NCBI GenBank assembly: GCA_003724185.1
Contig: RHGM01000004.1
Span: forward strand, 1-59,465
Source: Porphyrobacter sp. IPPAS B-1204
GTDB lineage: Bacteria; Pseudomonadota; Alphaproteobacteria; Sphingomonadales; Sphingomonadaceae
DNA: 59,465 bases
Reading direction: 5' to 3'
In this document: one piece after another, positions 1-8,412 of the stretch
How positions within the stretch are numbered: the first letter of the stretch is position 1
How the letters are laid out: every line of letters starts with the position of its first letter
The notes under the pieces: generated by a model
Seen by the model: the letters and a program-made list of their open reading frames with translations, nothing else
The model's database searches: none
What the model was told of the DNA's origin: nothing
Program-made: the position numbers and the translations under genes

Positions 1-1
1 C

Positions 2-265
2 TCTGAGCTTGACTGGTTCGATCAGGTGATATCCGAGCGTGGGGACTACCTTTCCGGAGAGGAATTCGGTCGAGCTGATCTCACCGCAGCTAGTTTGCTG
101 GCGCCAATCGCAAACCTTCAAACCGAGCCGGTTCGCAGCATATCTGAGGGCATTCGCTGGCCCGTATCGCTAGCCTCGGCCCTGAAGCACTGGTCGAAGC
201 GGTCATCGGTGAAATGGGTTCAGCAGGTTTATGCCACCAAGCGCGGGTCGGTCCGGAACCTGTAG
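2..265 (+). CDS. Glutathione S-transferase-like protein, C-terminal fragment
   Basis: The frame is open from the left window edge to a stop at 263-265, so only the last 87 codons are present. The sequence reads GDYLSGEEFGRADLTAASLL, the helical segment typical of the alpha-helical C-terminal domain of glutathione S-transferases (a short loop, then an aspartate that caps a helix). A final WVQQVYATKRG segment resembles the usual end of the family. The N-terminal thioredoxin-like domain lies outside the window, so substrate and subclass cannot be judged. The assignment rests on pattern recognition of this short domain only. Confidence 0.55.
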   Translation, partial: SELDWFDQVISERGDYLSGEEFGRADLTAASLLAPIANLQTEPVRSISEGIRWPVSLASALKHWSKRSSVKWVQQVYATKRGSVRNL

Positions 266-506
266 AAGCAAGGACCAAAGGGTCGGCCGGCTACTAACAT
301 GTTGCAGCCTGAGCCACCCCAAAGCTGCCAGTCGCAAAACCACCCAGTTGCAGTCGTCAGCAGGGCAGGTAGGAGAGCCCGAAAGCGGCAAGGCGGCTTT
401 CGGCGGAAGCAGACCTCATCGTTGACGAACGGGAATGACCGAGTCTGGGTCGAGAGCTGCCAAAGCTGAGATCCACAAACGCGTCCTTATCTTGGCCAGC
501 ACCACC

Positions 507-2255
507 TTACCGCGAATGGCGCATGGCAAAAGCGGGATAGCTTTCCGTATCGCCCCGGCGAATCTGCGCTTCTAACAGCGCAATCGCGGTATCCACATCG
601 GCATTGGTAGCCCCCGTCGCCTGCGCCAATTTCAGGCCATGATAGAATGTTGCGGGATATTCGGTGGTGTATGGATACGCGCTCGGATCATCCACCGGCA
701 GATCGAAACTATTCCACGGTCGCTGCGCAATATCGGCAGGCAGGCCAAGAACCTGCGCCATTTGCCGCCAATCGCTGAACCAGCGCCCTTCCAGTCGCGC
801 TGGCAGATTGAGGAAGCAGAACGGCCCGCTCGCCAGAAAGCGCCGCGCCTGAAACCGCTCGGCATAGGCGGTCTGCAATTGCGACCAGCGCGGATCGCCG
901 TGCAAGCGCCGCCCCCAATCGAGCGTATAGGCAATATAAAACACGATCGCGCCGGTATAGACGCCGGGTCGTTGCCGCGTCCGGATCGATGGCCAGAATG
1001 TCGGATTGGGCTGGCTGTCGCTAGCATCACCTTCCCAGAACATCCCCAATTGCCCCATCCCCGGCACCGCGAGCGCCCTGACCGCGCGGTCCAGATTGGC
1101 AGAAAGGATCGCATCAAAACGCTCTGCCGGGGGCAACCAATCAAGCGGCGGCATGGATCGGAGCAAAGCATGGGCCAACACCAGATCGCGCATGGACCAC
1201 GCCCAATCGCGGCCCTGATCCTGATCAACCAGCTTGCCGCTGGCACCGCGATAATCCGGGCCTACAGTATTCAGCACGGTGCACGCGGAGAACACCTGCT
1301 CCTCAACGAAGAAGGGATGCAATTCGGACAGCAAAGCCGGAATGAACGAGGGGCACGGGCGGTGGGCGTTATCGATGTCCCATTCAAACTGCATCCCGGG
1401 GCTTACGCCGATGACTCTTTCTTCGGGATAATTTTGATAATATTGGTGCACTTTCAGCGGCGTATTGGGTTTATCGAGCAGCAGCGGCAATCCATCGGCG
1501 CCGCGCACATGCCACGGGATTGATGCCGCGGTCAGCCCGTAAGCCATGGTGATGCGCCGCATCTCTGCGCTGCGTTCGATGAGGTAGCGTGCCTGCCGGT
1601 GGATGATCGGTCCCACTTCATCGCGCAATCCTGTGGTTCCCATCGCCGGCGTGAGCCCGCCCTTGTCCAGCGGCGTGTAGTCCGGAACCGGGTCCAGATA
1701 GGGCCATTCCGATGGTGCCTGCAGCTTTGGTCCGGCGCCCCAAGGCAACAACAGGCCGGAGGCTTGCCAGCGGTTCAATTCACGATCGGAAACAGGCCAT
1801 GGGCGCGATGCCATGACCCAGCGTTGGAAGTCGCCATGGCCGTACAGCGGGAAGCTGCGGCCAAATACGCTCGCCCGGTAGCTGGCCGCAGGGGTCTCCG
1901 CCGCCAGATTGGTCCAGCGTTGCCGTTCGACCACCACCACATCGAACGGCTTGCCGTCCACCGGGGAGGCGGGTTGCAGATACCAGATCAGCGCCCATGG
2001 CCCCTTGCGCAGGAACACCCGCACTGTGTGCAGCCCCGCGCTCTGCCACAAGGCATCGGGATCATCAGCAGTGAAGATCGTGTCGCCAAGGCGCACGGGC
2101 GGCGCGGCAGCCGCCATGGCGGGATCACGCGGGATTGCACCGCCCCGCGTGCGCTCCTGCGCTCGCAATGGCGCGGACGCGGGGCCGGGCGAAAGAAGGC
2201 CGGGCGCAACGATGGCTGCCGCTCCACTGGCCATCATCAATCGGCGAGACATCAT
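507..2255 (-). CDS. Exported protein of unknown function
   Basis: A 582-residue protein with an N-terminal export signal: MMSRRLMMASGAAAIVAPGL has a paired arginine followed by a hydrophobic stretch and an Ala-rich cleavage region, compatible with either a Sec or a Tat signal. The mature part is rich in Trp, Pro and aromatic residues and has no transmembrane segment after the signal, so a periplasmic enzyme or binding protein is likely. I do not recognise the family. It stands alone on the minus strand, divergent from the Sel1-repeat gene at 2518. The intergenic space of about 260 bp contains one copy of the 19-bp motif described at 2416. Function unknown. Confidence 0.75.
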   Translation of the reverse strand: MMSRRLMMASGAAAIVAPGLLSPGPASAPLRAQERTRGGAIPRDPAMAAAAPPVRLGDTIFTADDPDALWQSAGLHTVRVFLRKGPWALIWYLQPASPVDGKPFDVVVVERQRWTNLAAETPAASYRASVFGRSFPLYGHGDFQRWVMASRPWPVSDRELNRWQASGLLLPWGAGPKLQAPSEWPYLDPVPDYTPLDKGGLTPAMGTTGLRDEVGPIIHRQARYLIERSAEMRRITMAYGLTAASIPWHVRGADGLPLLLDKPNTPLKVHQYYQNYPEERVIGVSPGMQFEWDIDNAHRPCPSFIPALLSELHPFFVEEQVFSACTVLNTVGPDYRGASGKLVDQDQGRDWAWSMRDLVLAHALLRSMPPLDWLPPAERFDAILSANLDRAVRALAVPGMGQLGMFWEGDASDSQPNPTFWPSIRTRQRPGVYTGAIVFYIAYTLDWGRRLHGDPRWSQLQTAYAERFQARRFLASGPFCFLNLPARLEGRWFSDWRQMAQVLGLPADIAQRPWNSFDLPVDDPSAYPYTTEYPATFYHGLKLAQATGATNADVDTAIALLEAQIRRGDTESYPAFAMRHSR

Positions 2256-2415
2256 GTTTTGTTTCCCCCGTCGAGCCTCTGGCTCCGTTCCGATGCGGCA
2301 AGCTATATCACCGCAATCGGGGCACTGGAACGGCGTGATCCCGGTCGATGACGAAGCGTGACAGCTCCCCGCCCTTGCGGTGGCCGAATTGCGTCCCTCT
2401 GGCAGGGTGCGAGCA

Positions 2416-2434
2416 GATCACCTGAACGGGTAAT
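2416..2434 (-). promoter_or_regulatory. Copy 1 of the shared 19-bp motif
   Basis: On the minus strand this reads ATTACCCGTTCAGGTGATC, matching 15 of 19 positions of the copy at 7156. It lies between divergent genes, 83 bp upstream of the start at 2518 and about 160 bp upstream of the start at 2255. The layout TACC-N-AGG resembles the inverted heptamers bound by NarL/FixJ-type regulators. Identity as a protein binding site is inferred from its recurrence in promoters. Confidence 0.4.
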
Positions 2435-2517
2435 AGCGATTGCCCGGGCGCACCCGTAGCCTTCTGCGGCCCGTCATGATCGGCGCGGCAAGGCATACAC
2501 AGGTCCGGGGGGTAACG

Positions 2518-3840
2518 ATGACGCAGCGCGTTGGTTGGGCAGGAATGGGTCTGGCGCTGGCCGCCATGGCGGGGCTGACGCTGCCTCTTGCCGCACAGAG
2601 CCTGATCGAGCGCGACGCTGCGCGCCAGGCCGAGCGCGCCGCACGGGTCGCTGCGGGCGACAAGGCTTACAAACGCAAGCAGTGGAATGTCGCCCGCGAA
2701 CACTATCAGACGGGCTGCGACGAGGATGGTTATGGCGAGGCCTGCTTCAAGGTCGCGCGCATGGAAGAGCGCGGCGAGGGCACCCAGCGCAGCATGGCAT
2801 TGGCCTTTACCTATTACCGGCTCGGCTGCACCATGCAGTATGGTCCGTCCTGCGACCGCGCGGGATATCTGGCGAGCGGCAACGACGGCATCGAACGCAA
2901 CGACGAACAAGCCTTCGAGATGTTCTACTTCGGTTGCAGCTTCAAATCGGCCGAAAGCTGCTCCAATTTCGGGTTTATGCATGATTTCGGGCGGGGGACC
3001 GCGCAGGATCGGGTCAAGGCCCGCGAGCTTTACCTCAAGGCCTGCGACATGGGGTCGCCCAATGGGTGCACCAATCAGGGAATGATGCTGATCGAGGGGC
3101 TCGGCGGGCCTGCTGATCCGGCGCAGGGCCGCGCTTTCCTGAAACGCGCCTGCGATGCGGGGCACAAGCCGGGGTGCGAGAAACTGGCGATGGCGTCAGG
3201 CAAGACCCCGGCCAAGCCGGCGACGAGCGCCGTTGCTGCCGCGCCGGCCGCCAAGCCGGCTCTATCGCAGGCCGATTACCGCATGGGGCTGGAGGCCTTT
3301 GACCGCGATCAGTTCCCGGTCGCCTATCGCAACCTGCGCCCCTTTGCCGATCAGGGCGATACCACGGCCGAATATGCGGTCGGGTTCATGCATGCCTATG
3401 GCCAGGGCGCAAACCGCGATTATCTGGACGCCGCACGCTTTCTGGTGCGCGCGGCGCGAAAGGGCGACAAGCGCGCCGAGGAACTGCTCGGCATCATCGG
3501 GCCGAACATCAGCCAAGCGCAATTCGTCTACATGATCGACGCTGAAGGCCCCGACATGAGCAGCCTTTCGGCCTTCGATTACGAAGTCGAGGTCTACTGC
3601 CAGTTCCGCGGGCCGAACTGCGCGACCTGGCGCAAGCGTTACCAGCAGGCCGAAGACGCCAACAACCGCCGCGCCTTTTCCGAACAGCTGGCACGGGCAT
3701 GGCGGCAGAGCGCGCCCGATGCGCGCTTCGGCAATGATCCGCGGCGCGGGGGTGAGACTTTCGCCGCCTGCATCCGTCGTCAGGTGCGCACCCGCGGGGC
3801 GACGGCGGGCAGCACGTTGGTGGACTACGACTGCTTTTGA
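2518..3840 (+). CDS. Secreted cysteine-patterned Sel1-repeat (Hcp-like) protein
   Basis: A 440-residue exported protein with a clear signal peptide (MTQRVGWAGMGLALAAMAGL, then LPLAAQS). The ATG at 2518 is chosen because it begins this signal and follows GGGG; an in-frame start 26 codons upstream would bury it. Residues 40-220 carry five Sel1-like units. Each holds a Cys pair spaced by seven or eight residues (GCTMQYGPSC, GCSFKSAESC, ACDMGSPNGC, ACDAGHKPGC). This matches the disulfide-linked repeats of Helicobacter cysteine-rich proteins. An Ala/Pro linker follows, then more Sel1-like helices (YAVGFMHAYGQGANRDY) and a C-terminal domain with further cysteines. The fold suggests a periplasmic or secreted scaffold; the partner is unknown. 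Confidence 0.8.
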   Translation: MTQRVGWAGMGLALAAMAGLTLPLAAQSLIERDAARQAERAARVAAGDKAYKRKQWNVAREHYQTGCDEDGYGEACFKVARMEERGEGTQRSMALAFTYYRLGCTMQYGPSCDRAGYLASGNDGIERNDEQAFEMFYFGCSFKSAESCSNFGFMHDFGRGTAQDRVKARELYLKACDMGSPNGCTNQGMMLIEGLGGPADPAQGRAFLKRACDAGHKPGCEKLAMASGKTPAKPATSAVAAAPAAKPALSQADYRMGLEAFDRDQFPVAYRNLRPFADQGDTTAEYAVGFMHAYGQGANRDYLDAARFLVRAARKGDKRAEELLGIIGPNISQAQFVYMIDAEGPDMSSLSAFDYEVEVYCQFRGPNCATWRKRYQQAEDANNRRAFSEQLARAWRQSAPDARFGNDPRRGGETFAACIRRQVRTRGATAGSTLVDYDCF

Positions 3841-3857
3841 GGCCTTGATCAAGGCCT
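3840..3857. repeat. Perfect 18-bp palindrome at the stop codon
   Basis: AGGCCTTGATCAAGGCCT is a perfect inverted repeat whose first base is the last base of the TGA stop of the Sel1 gene. It could fold into a short hairpin at the 3' end of that mRNA or be a dyad protein site. No T-tract follows, so it is not a convincing intrinsic terminator. Confidence 0.4.
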
Positions 3858-3940
3858 GTCGGCAGGAATGCATGGAACATCCGAACCCGTTCCAAAACTG
3901 GAGGGGCAAGATCATGGTGCGGAGCAATACTGGCGCCCAC

Positions 3941-3959
3941 ACCCCCTGAACAGGTGATG
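3941..3959 (+). promoter_or_regulatory. Copy 2 of the shared 19-bp motif
   Basis: ACCCCCTGAACAGGTGATG matches 14 of 19 positions of the copy at 7156; the right half (GAACAGG-GATG) is conserved and the left half is weaker. It lies 64 bp upstream of the start at 4024. This is the weakest of the four copies. Confidence 0.3.
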
Positions 3960-4023
3960 GCGGGCGGGCCATTTTGCTGCTCTCATGATCGGGTCGATCG
4001 GTGGGGGAGAGGAGCGACCATCC

Positions 4024-5124
4024 ATGAAACTGCGTGCATTTTCAAAACCGATGCTGGGCGCGGCCCTGCTGATGCTGGGGGCAGTGGGGGCGAGTTCGGC
4101 CCCGGACACACTCAACGGCGGCTTCCCCGATCCGGCGCGCAGGCACCACCAGCGTTCCAACTGCCACGGGGCCTATGATCTGGTCGTCACCCGCACCCTG
4201 AACGGCGTTTCGCAGTCCTTCGAGGAAGCGAAATTCGTCGATGCCTACGAAGCCAATGCCGCTGCCGGGCAGCCCTGTCCCACGCCGCCTGACACGCTGC
4301 AGATCTGGGCGATCAACCGCGACGTGGTGAACCAGGAAACGTTCTACCAGCTCACCCAATATGTGCAGCAGAACGATGCCGCCGCCTATTACGAACTGGC
4401 CTTCGCAACGCTGATGGGACGGGTGCCCGATATCGGCATGAATATCGGTTTCGATACGCTGATGGAGGCCGCAAGGCTGGGCGATCCTTCGGCCAACTTC
4501 CTTGTCGGCACCCTCAGGATGCAGCCGAGCAAGCTCGGCCCCAAGGACGAGGGCAAGGCGATGGAGCATTTCCTGATCGCCGCCAAGACCGAGCATGTCG
4601 ATGCCTTGTTCATGCTGGGGCTGATGCATTCGGAGGGGATCGGCACGAAAAAAGACCCGAAGAAGGGTCTCGAATATCTCAAGCAGGCGGCCGAGCGCGG
4701 GCATGTCCACGCGACCTTCAGCGCTGCGAGCATGATCAACAACGGGATTGGCGTGAAGCGCGATCTCGACTTGGCCTACCGGCTGGGCCGCACACTGATC
4801 GCGGATGGCGAAGTGGTGGGTGCGGTGATCGCGGCGAGCGCCCTGCTGCAACGCAAGGACGTAAAGCAGCATCAGAGCGAGATCCTGCACTGGCTCGACT
4901 TCGCGCAAGCGCACGGCGATGCCAAGACCAAGGCCGAAATGAGCCGCTTCCGCCCGCAGGTGGCAAGCATTTTCAAGGACATGAACGCACCCCCCGCCTA
5001 CACCCCGCGCGAGGTGCGCATCTGCCCGCAACGCAAGGTCTGCTACGTGGACCGCTCCACGGGCGCGCGCAATTCGTGCCACACTTATACGGACTACTGG
5101 AACGACTGTAACACGACCATGTGA
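4024..5124 (+). CDS. Exported Sel1-repeat protein
   Basis: A 366-residue protein with a signal peptide (MKLRAFSKPMLGAALLMLGA, then a short Ala/Ser cleavage region). The ATG at 4024 is preceded by GGGGGAGAGGA. The middle of the protein (residues about 130-280) has Sel1/TPR-like helical repeats, for example MLGLMHSEGIGTKKDPKKGL and NNGIGVKRDLDLAYRLG. The last 35 residues form a separate Cys-rich tail (ICPQRKVCYVDRSTG, then SCHTY and WNDC) that could form two disulfides. It is followed closely by the exported protein at 5161 and shares the Sel1 theme with the gene at 2518. A scaffold role in the periplasm is inferred; the substrate is unknown. Confidence 0.78.
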   Translation: MKLRAFSKPMLGAALLMLGAVGASSAPDTLNGGFPDPARRHHQRSNCHGAYDLVVTRTLNGVSQSFEEAKFVDAYEANAAAGQPCPTPPDTLQIWAINRDVVNQETFYQLTQYVQQNDAAAYYELAFATLMGRVPDIGMNIGFDTLMEAARLGDPSANFLVGTLRMQPSKLGPKDEGKAMEHFLIAAKTEHVDALFMLGLMHSEGIGTKKDPKKGLEYLKQAAERGHVHATFSAASMINNGIGVKRDLDLAYRLGRTLIADGEVVGAVIAASALLQRKDVKQHQSEILHWLDFAQAHGDAKTKAEMSRFRPQVASIFKDMNAPPAYTPREVRICPQRKVCYVDRSTGARNSCHTYTDYWNDCNTTM

Positions 5125-5160
5125 GCGAGGGGGATGGACGGAACGAGGAAGATGCGCAGG

Positions 5161-6027
5161 ATGCGGGCAAGGCAGCTATGGGGCGCGATGATGGCGGGGC
5201 TGGCGCTGGTCGCGGGGGGAGGCGCACAGCCGACAAACGCCGCGCAGTCAGACGGCGCGCCTCGGCTCACTGATCTGGCCTGCGCCACCAATTTCTGGCT
5301 GGCCGGACTGGTCTGGCCGCAGGAACGTGAAGGCTGGCTGGGCTATGCCAATGGCGCCATCGCCATGCACCTCGCCGCCACCCCTCAGGGCAACAGGGCG
5401 CAGATCGAAGCGCAGGTGATGGCGGACGGGCAGGCGCGAGCCCAGCGCCTGCAGCAGGGCGGGACCGAGCCTGAGGCGTTCAAGATCGACCTGACAGTCT
5501 GCGCTCGCCAGTTCGGCATCCAGCCCAACACCGCCACGCCCGCCGCAGCGCCGCCGTCACCCCCTGCGCCGAAGAAGGGTCTGGCCGAAACCGCTGGCGG
5601 GGGTCTGCGGATCGCCGGTGCCAGTGAAAATGGCATGTTCATGATCGCAGGCCCCGCGCCGCTGCAGGGCCCGCTGGGGCATTTCAAGGTGTGGACCTGG
5701 TTCTTCCCGCGCAAAATCCAGAATGACGGGTTTCAGGATTACGACACCATGGCAATCCAGATGGAGATATCCTGCACTATGGGCACGGTCCGTCCGCTAT
5801 ATTTCGAGCCCTATCTTGCGGGAAAGCTCGGCCAAGGTGTCCCCTCGAACGAAGCGGCCACGAACGTGAGCCCGGGATCGAGCCAGCATAATCTTTGGAC
5901 GGAGGCCTGCGATCCCCTCAACATCACCGGGCTGGAAGAGCTTATCGGCGGCAAGCCCTTGCCGGATCACCGTACGGCGCGGCTTGCAGCCGATAGCTGG
6001 CTGCGCATCCTGTACGACAATCAATAA
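5161..6027 (+). CDS. Exported protein of unknown function
   Basis: A 288-residue protein beginning MRARQLWGAMMAGLALVAGG, a signal peptide. Three in-frame ATGs exist (5134, 5152, 5161). I prefer 5161 because GAGGAAG ends 9 bases upstream, whereas the GAGGGGG before 5134 abuts that ATG. The gene follows the Sel1 gene by only a few dozen bases and is probably cotranscribed. The mature protein has a Pro/Ala linker near residue 130 and a C-terminal domain with two Cys residues (SCTMGTVRPLYFEPYLAGKL and EACDPLNITG). I recognise no family. Confidence 0.7.
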   Translation: MRARQLWGAMMAGLALVAGGGAQPTNAAQSDGAPRLTDLACATNFWLAGLVWPQEREGWLGYANGAIAMHLAATPQGNRAQIEAQVMADGQARAQRLQQGGTEPEAFKIDLTVCARQFGIQPNTATPAAAPPSPPAPKKGLAETAGGGLRIAGASENGMFMIAGPAPLQGPLGHFKVWTWFFPRKIQNDGFQDYDTMAIQMEISCTMGTVRPLYFEPYLAGKLGQGVPSNEAATNVSPGSSQHNLWTEACDPLNITGLEELIGGKPLPDHRTARLAADSWLRILYDNQ

Positions 6028-6185
6028 ACCGTCCGGCGCCGCGGTTGGTGCCGGGCCCGCCGGGGGGCGGACCGATATCTGCGCGAAGCTCGCCAGGGAG
6101 GCGTTGCGCGGCCAGTGTCAGGAAGGGGTGGCTTGCTGGCCCCCGGGCATCACGCTGCGTCTCATGCCAGCGCCTTCCTCGATGC

Positions 6186-7091
6186 TTACTGCCCTTGCGC
6201 GCGGGGACGCTCGGGCGGACGGGTGCGGCCATACTTGGCCTCGCAGGCGGCGATTCCGGCCGCGATGGGCTGGCCGGCGGCTGCCTGCCGGGCCTGCCAT
6301 TCCTGCCGCTTGCGCTCCAGACGCGCCCGCCGCTCGGCGACATCGGCATAAATTTCCGCATCGCGCCACGTTTCGGAGATGTGGTTGCCTTCGGCCATCA
6401 GCGCCTCGAACGGCTTGAGGCGTCTGGTCGCTTCGGTCTTGATGCGCTCTCCGATGGCAGCCGGGGTATCTCCCGGGTTGGTTTGCAGGTGGGCGGCGGC
6501 CGACTGGTTCGCCCGCTCCATTGCTCCGGCGCGGTCCTGCGGCACCAGCTGCCCGCCCACCACATAGCGCACCGCGCATTCGAAATCAGGCGGCGGCGCG
6601 GCGCGCGTGACCGTCGGGAAGCCGAACTGCCTGTCGCACTCCGCCAGCGCTTCGATTGCCCGCGCTTCGTGCTGAGGGTTGCCGGAGTCGAGATCGGTAT
6701 GCACCGGGAAGGTATTCATGCTCGTCAGAAACTCGGAGAACATCAGGCCATTGCCGCGCGCGGTCGCTTCGAGTTTCTCTTCGAATTCAGCGGTGACGAA
6801 GCCATAACCGGATCCGGTGCCGCCATAGGCTGGCGACATCAGCCCGTGCCTGAGCACAATCTGCTGGTATTTCGCCTGATACCCCATCCGATCAAAGTCC
6901 GCGATCAGCGTGGCGCCTTTCTCCGACAGCAGCGCGCGGCGGTAATCGCGCACGCAGGAGGCGGCCCGCGCCGGGGAGGGGGCCTGCGTTCCGGCGGTGG
7001 GAGAACGCGTCTGCGCCGCAGTGGGCAAGGGCAAGGCAGCACCAAGCGCCAGCGTCAGCCCCGCCATCCCCGCAGCCATCACTTTCGCCAT
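6186..7091 (-). CDS. Exported protein of unknown function
   Basis: A 301-residue protein with signal peptide MAKVMAAGMAGLTLALGAAL ending near PTAAQ. The start at 7091 is supported by a G-rich ribosome binding site just upstream; a longer open frame to 7238 would place the signal peptide internally. The C-terminal third is charged and helical (AERRARLERKRQEWQARQAA). Three cysteines occur in separate segments (SCVRDYRR, ECDRQFGF, ACEAKYG). It diverges from the gene at 7229, with one copy of the shared 19-bp motif between them. No known domain recognised. Confidence 0.7.
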   Translation of the reverse strand: MAKVMAAGMAGLTLALGAALPLPTAAQTRSPTAGTQAPSPARAASCVRDYRRALLSEKGATLIADFDRMGYQAKYQQIVLRHGLMSPAYGGTGSGYGFVTAEFEEKLEATARGNGLMFSEFLTSMNTFPVHTDLDSGNPQHEARAIEALAECDRQFGFPTVTRAAPPPDFECAVRYVVGGQLVPQDRAGAMERANQSAAAHLQTNPGDTPAAIGERIKTEATRRLKPFEALMAEGNHISETWRDAEIYADVAERRARLERKRQEWQARQAAAGQPIAAGIAACEAKYGRTRPPERPRAQGQ

Positions 7092-7155
7092 CACCAAGCC
7101 TCCCCCCCAGTCGCCGCAGTCTGCCTGCCTTATCCCTGCCCCGGCAATCGCGCCA

Positions 7156-7174
7156 ATTACCCGAACAGGGGATG
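7156..7174 (+). promoter_or_regulatory. Copy 3 of the shared 19-bp motif (reference copy)
   Basis: ATTACCCGAACAGGGGATG lies between divergent genes, 54 bp upstream of the start at 7229 and 64 bp upstream of the start at 7091. Eighteen consecutive bases (TTACCCGAACAGGGGATG) recur exactly at 11061-11078. The layout can be read as two heptamers separated by two bases (TACCCGA-AC-AGGGGAT), as in NarL-type sites. A NarL-family regulator is encoded just downstream at 7780. Confidence 0.5.
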
Positions 7175-7228
7175 GCATCGGCGCCGCGTTGGTGCTTTTA
7201 TGCCGCAAGACGAAGAAGGGGATCGACC

Positions 7229-7783
7229 ATGCCTGCACGCGCTTTTGCCGCGGATCGCCCCGGTGGGCTGCTCACGGCTGCGCTGCTGGGCCTTGGCGCG
7301 GTCGCCCCTGTCGCCGCGCAGGAGTTCGACCGCTACGAAGGCCCCGGTGCGCAGGCCGTCAACGCCCGGCTGGCGGCGCTGGCGGCGGAGTGCCGGAGCG
7401 AGATGGAGCTCCCACTGACCTATGACCCGCAGGAGGTGATCGCCAGCGTCGATTTCAACGGTGACGGGCGGATCGACCCGGTGCTCAATCAGAGCAAGGT
7501 TGGCTGCGATGGCTCACCCGTGCTGTGGTCGGGCACGGGCGGCGCGCCGGTGCGGATTTTCGTGTCGAACGCCAGCGGCGGGTGGGACGAACACACCACC
7601 GGCGGCTTTGCCGGGCGGGTGGTGATGATGGGCCATGTGCCTGTGTGGGTGCAGCTGGTCCACGGCACCGCCTGCGATGGCGCGGGGGCGCTGCCCTGCG
7701 CCGAGGCGCTGATCTGGGGGGATGGCCGGTTCCGCTCGGTCGCGGATGGCAAGCCTGTGCCCGCGGATGATGACCCCCAATGA
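7229..7783 (+). CDS. Exported protein with a calcium-loop-like motif
   Basis: A 184-residue protein with a signal peptide (MPARAFAADRPGGLLTAALL, then GAVAPVAAQEF). The start at 7229 follows AAGAAGGGG; an upstream in-frame start would add 19 basic residues. The motif DFNGDGRID resembles the D-x-N-x-D-G-x-x-D calcium loop of EF-hand or FG-GAP repeats. Two Cys near the C-terminus (ACDGAGALPCAEA) may form a disulfide. Its stop overlaps the start of the response regulator at 7780 (ATGA), so the two are probably translationally coupled. That coupling suggests the exported protein takes part in, or is controlled by, the signalling pathway. Confidence 0.72.
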   Translation: MPARAFAADRPGGLLTAALLGLGAVAPVAAQEFDRYEGPGAQAVNARLAALAAECRSEMELPLTYDPQEVIASVDFNGDGRIDPVLNQSKVGCDGSPVLWSGTGGAPVRIFVSNASGGWDEHTTGGFAGRVVMMGHVPVWVQLVHGTACDGAGALPCAEALIWGDGRFRSVADGKPVPADDDPQ

Positions 7784-8412
7784 CCTTGCGCGTGCTCATC
7801 CTCGAAGACCATGCCGACATGCGCGCCTGGCTCACCGGCGTGGTGATCGAGGCCGCGCCGGAAGCCAAGGTTGTGACCGCGCCCGACATGCGCACCGCGC
7901 TCGGCCTGCTGACGCAGGAGGAGAGGTTCGATCTCGCCCTGATTGATCTCGGCCTGCCGGACGGGTCGGGGCTGGACGTGCTGCGTGCGCTGAAGGCGAA
8001 GAACCCTGAAACCCTGTGCTGCGTTGCCACCATTCTTGGCAATGATGCCTCGGTGGTGGCGGCGCTGGCGGCGGGGGCAGACGGCTATCTGCTGAAAGAC
8101 CAGACCAGCGCGTTGCTGGTGCGCCAGATCCGCCAGATGCTCGACGGGGTGCCGGCGCTTTCGCCCGCCATTGCCCGGCGGATCATGACCCATTTCCGCA
8201 ACACCGGCCCCGTCACCGAAGAGGCCGACCTGACCCCGCGTGAACGCGAGGTGCTTGGCCATATCGGCAAGGGACTGCGCAATCAGGAGGTCGCGAACCT
8301 GCTCGGGATCGGGACGAACACCGTCGCTGCGCATATCAAGGCGGTCTATGCCAAGCTCGGCATTTCCTCACGCGCCGAGGCGGCGTGGCACGCGACCAAG
8401 CTGGGGCTTTAG
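7780..8412 (+). CDS. NarL/FixJ-family response regulator
   Basis: A 210-residue two-domain regulator. The receiver domain (1-120) has the acidic pair E9-D10, the probable phosphoacceptor D56 in LALIDLGLPDGSG, and the conserved Lys in GYLLKDQ. A LuxR-type helix-turn-helix follows (residues about 148-205: LTPREREVLGHIGKGLRNQE and VANLLGIGTNTVAAHIKAVY). It acts in the cytoplasm as a phosphorylation-dependent DNA-binding protein. The gene overlaps the upstream exported-protein gene by ATGA and its stop overlaps the stop of the convergent histidine kinase gene. That kinase is of the class that normally pairs with such regulators, so it is the likely partner. Confidence 0.92.
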   Translation: MTLRVLILEDHADMRAWLTGVVIEAAPEAKVVTAPDMRTALGLLTQEERFDLALIDLGLPDGSGLDVLRALKAKNPETLCCVATILGNDASVVAALAAGADGYLLKDQTSALLVRQIRQMLDGVPALSPAIARRIMTHFRNTGPVTEEADLTPREREVLGHIGKGLRNQEVANLLGIGTNTVAAHIKAVYAKLGISSRAEAAWHATKLGL

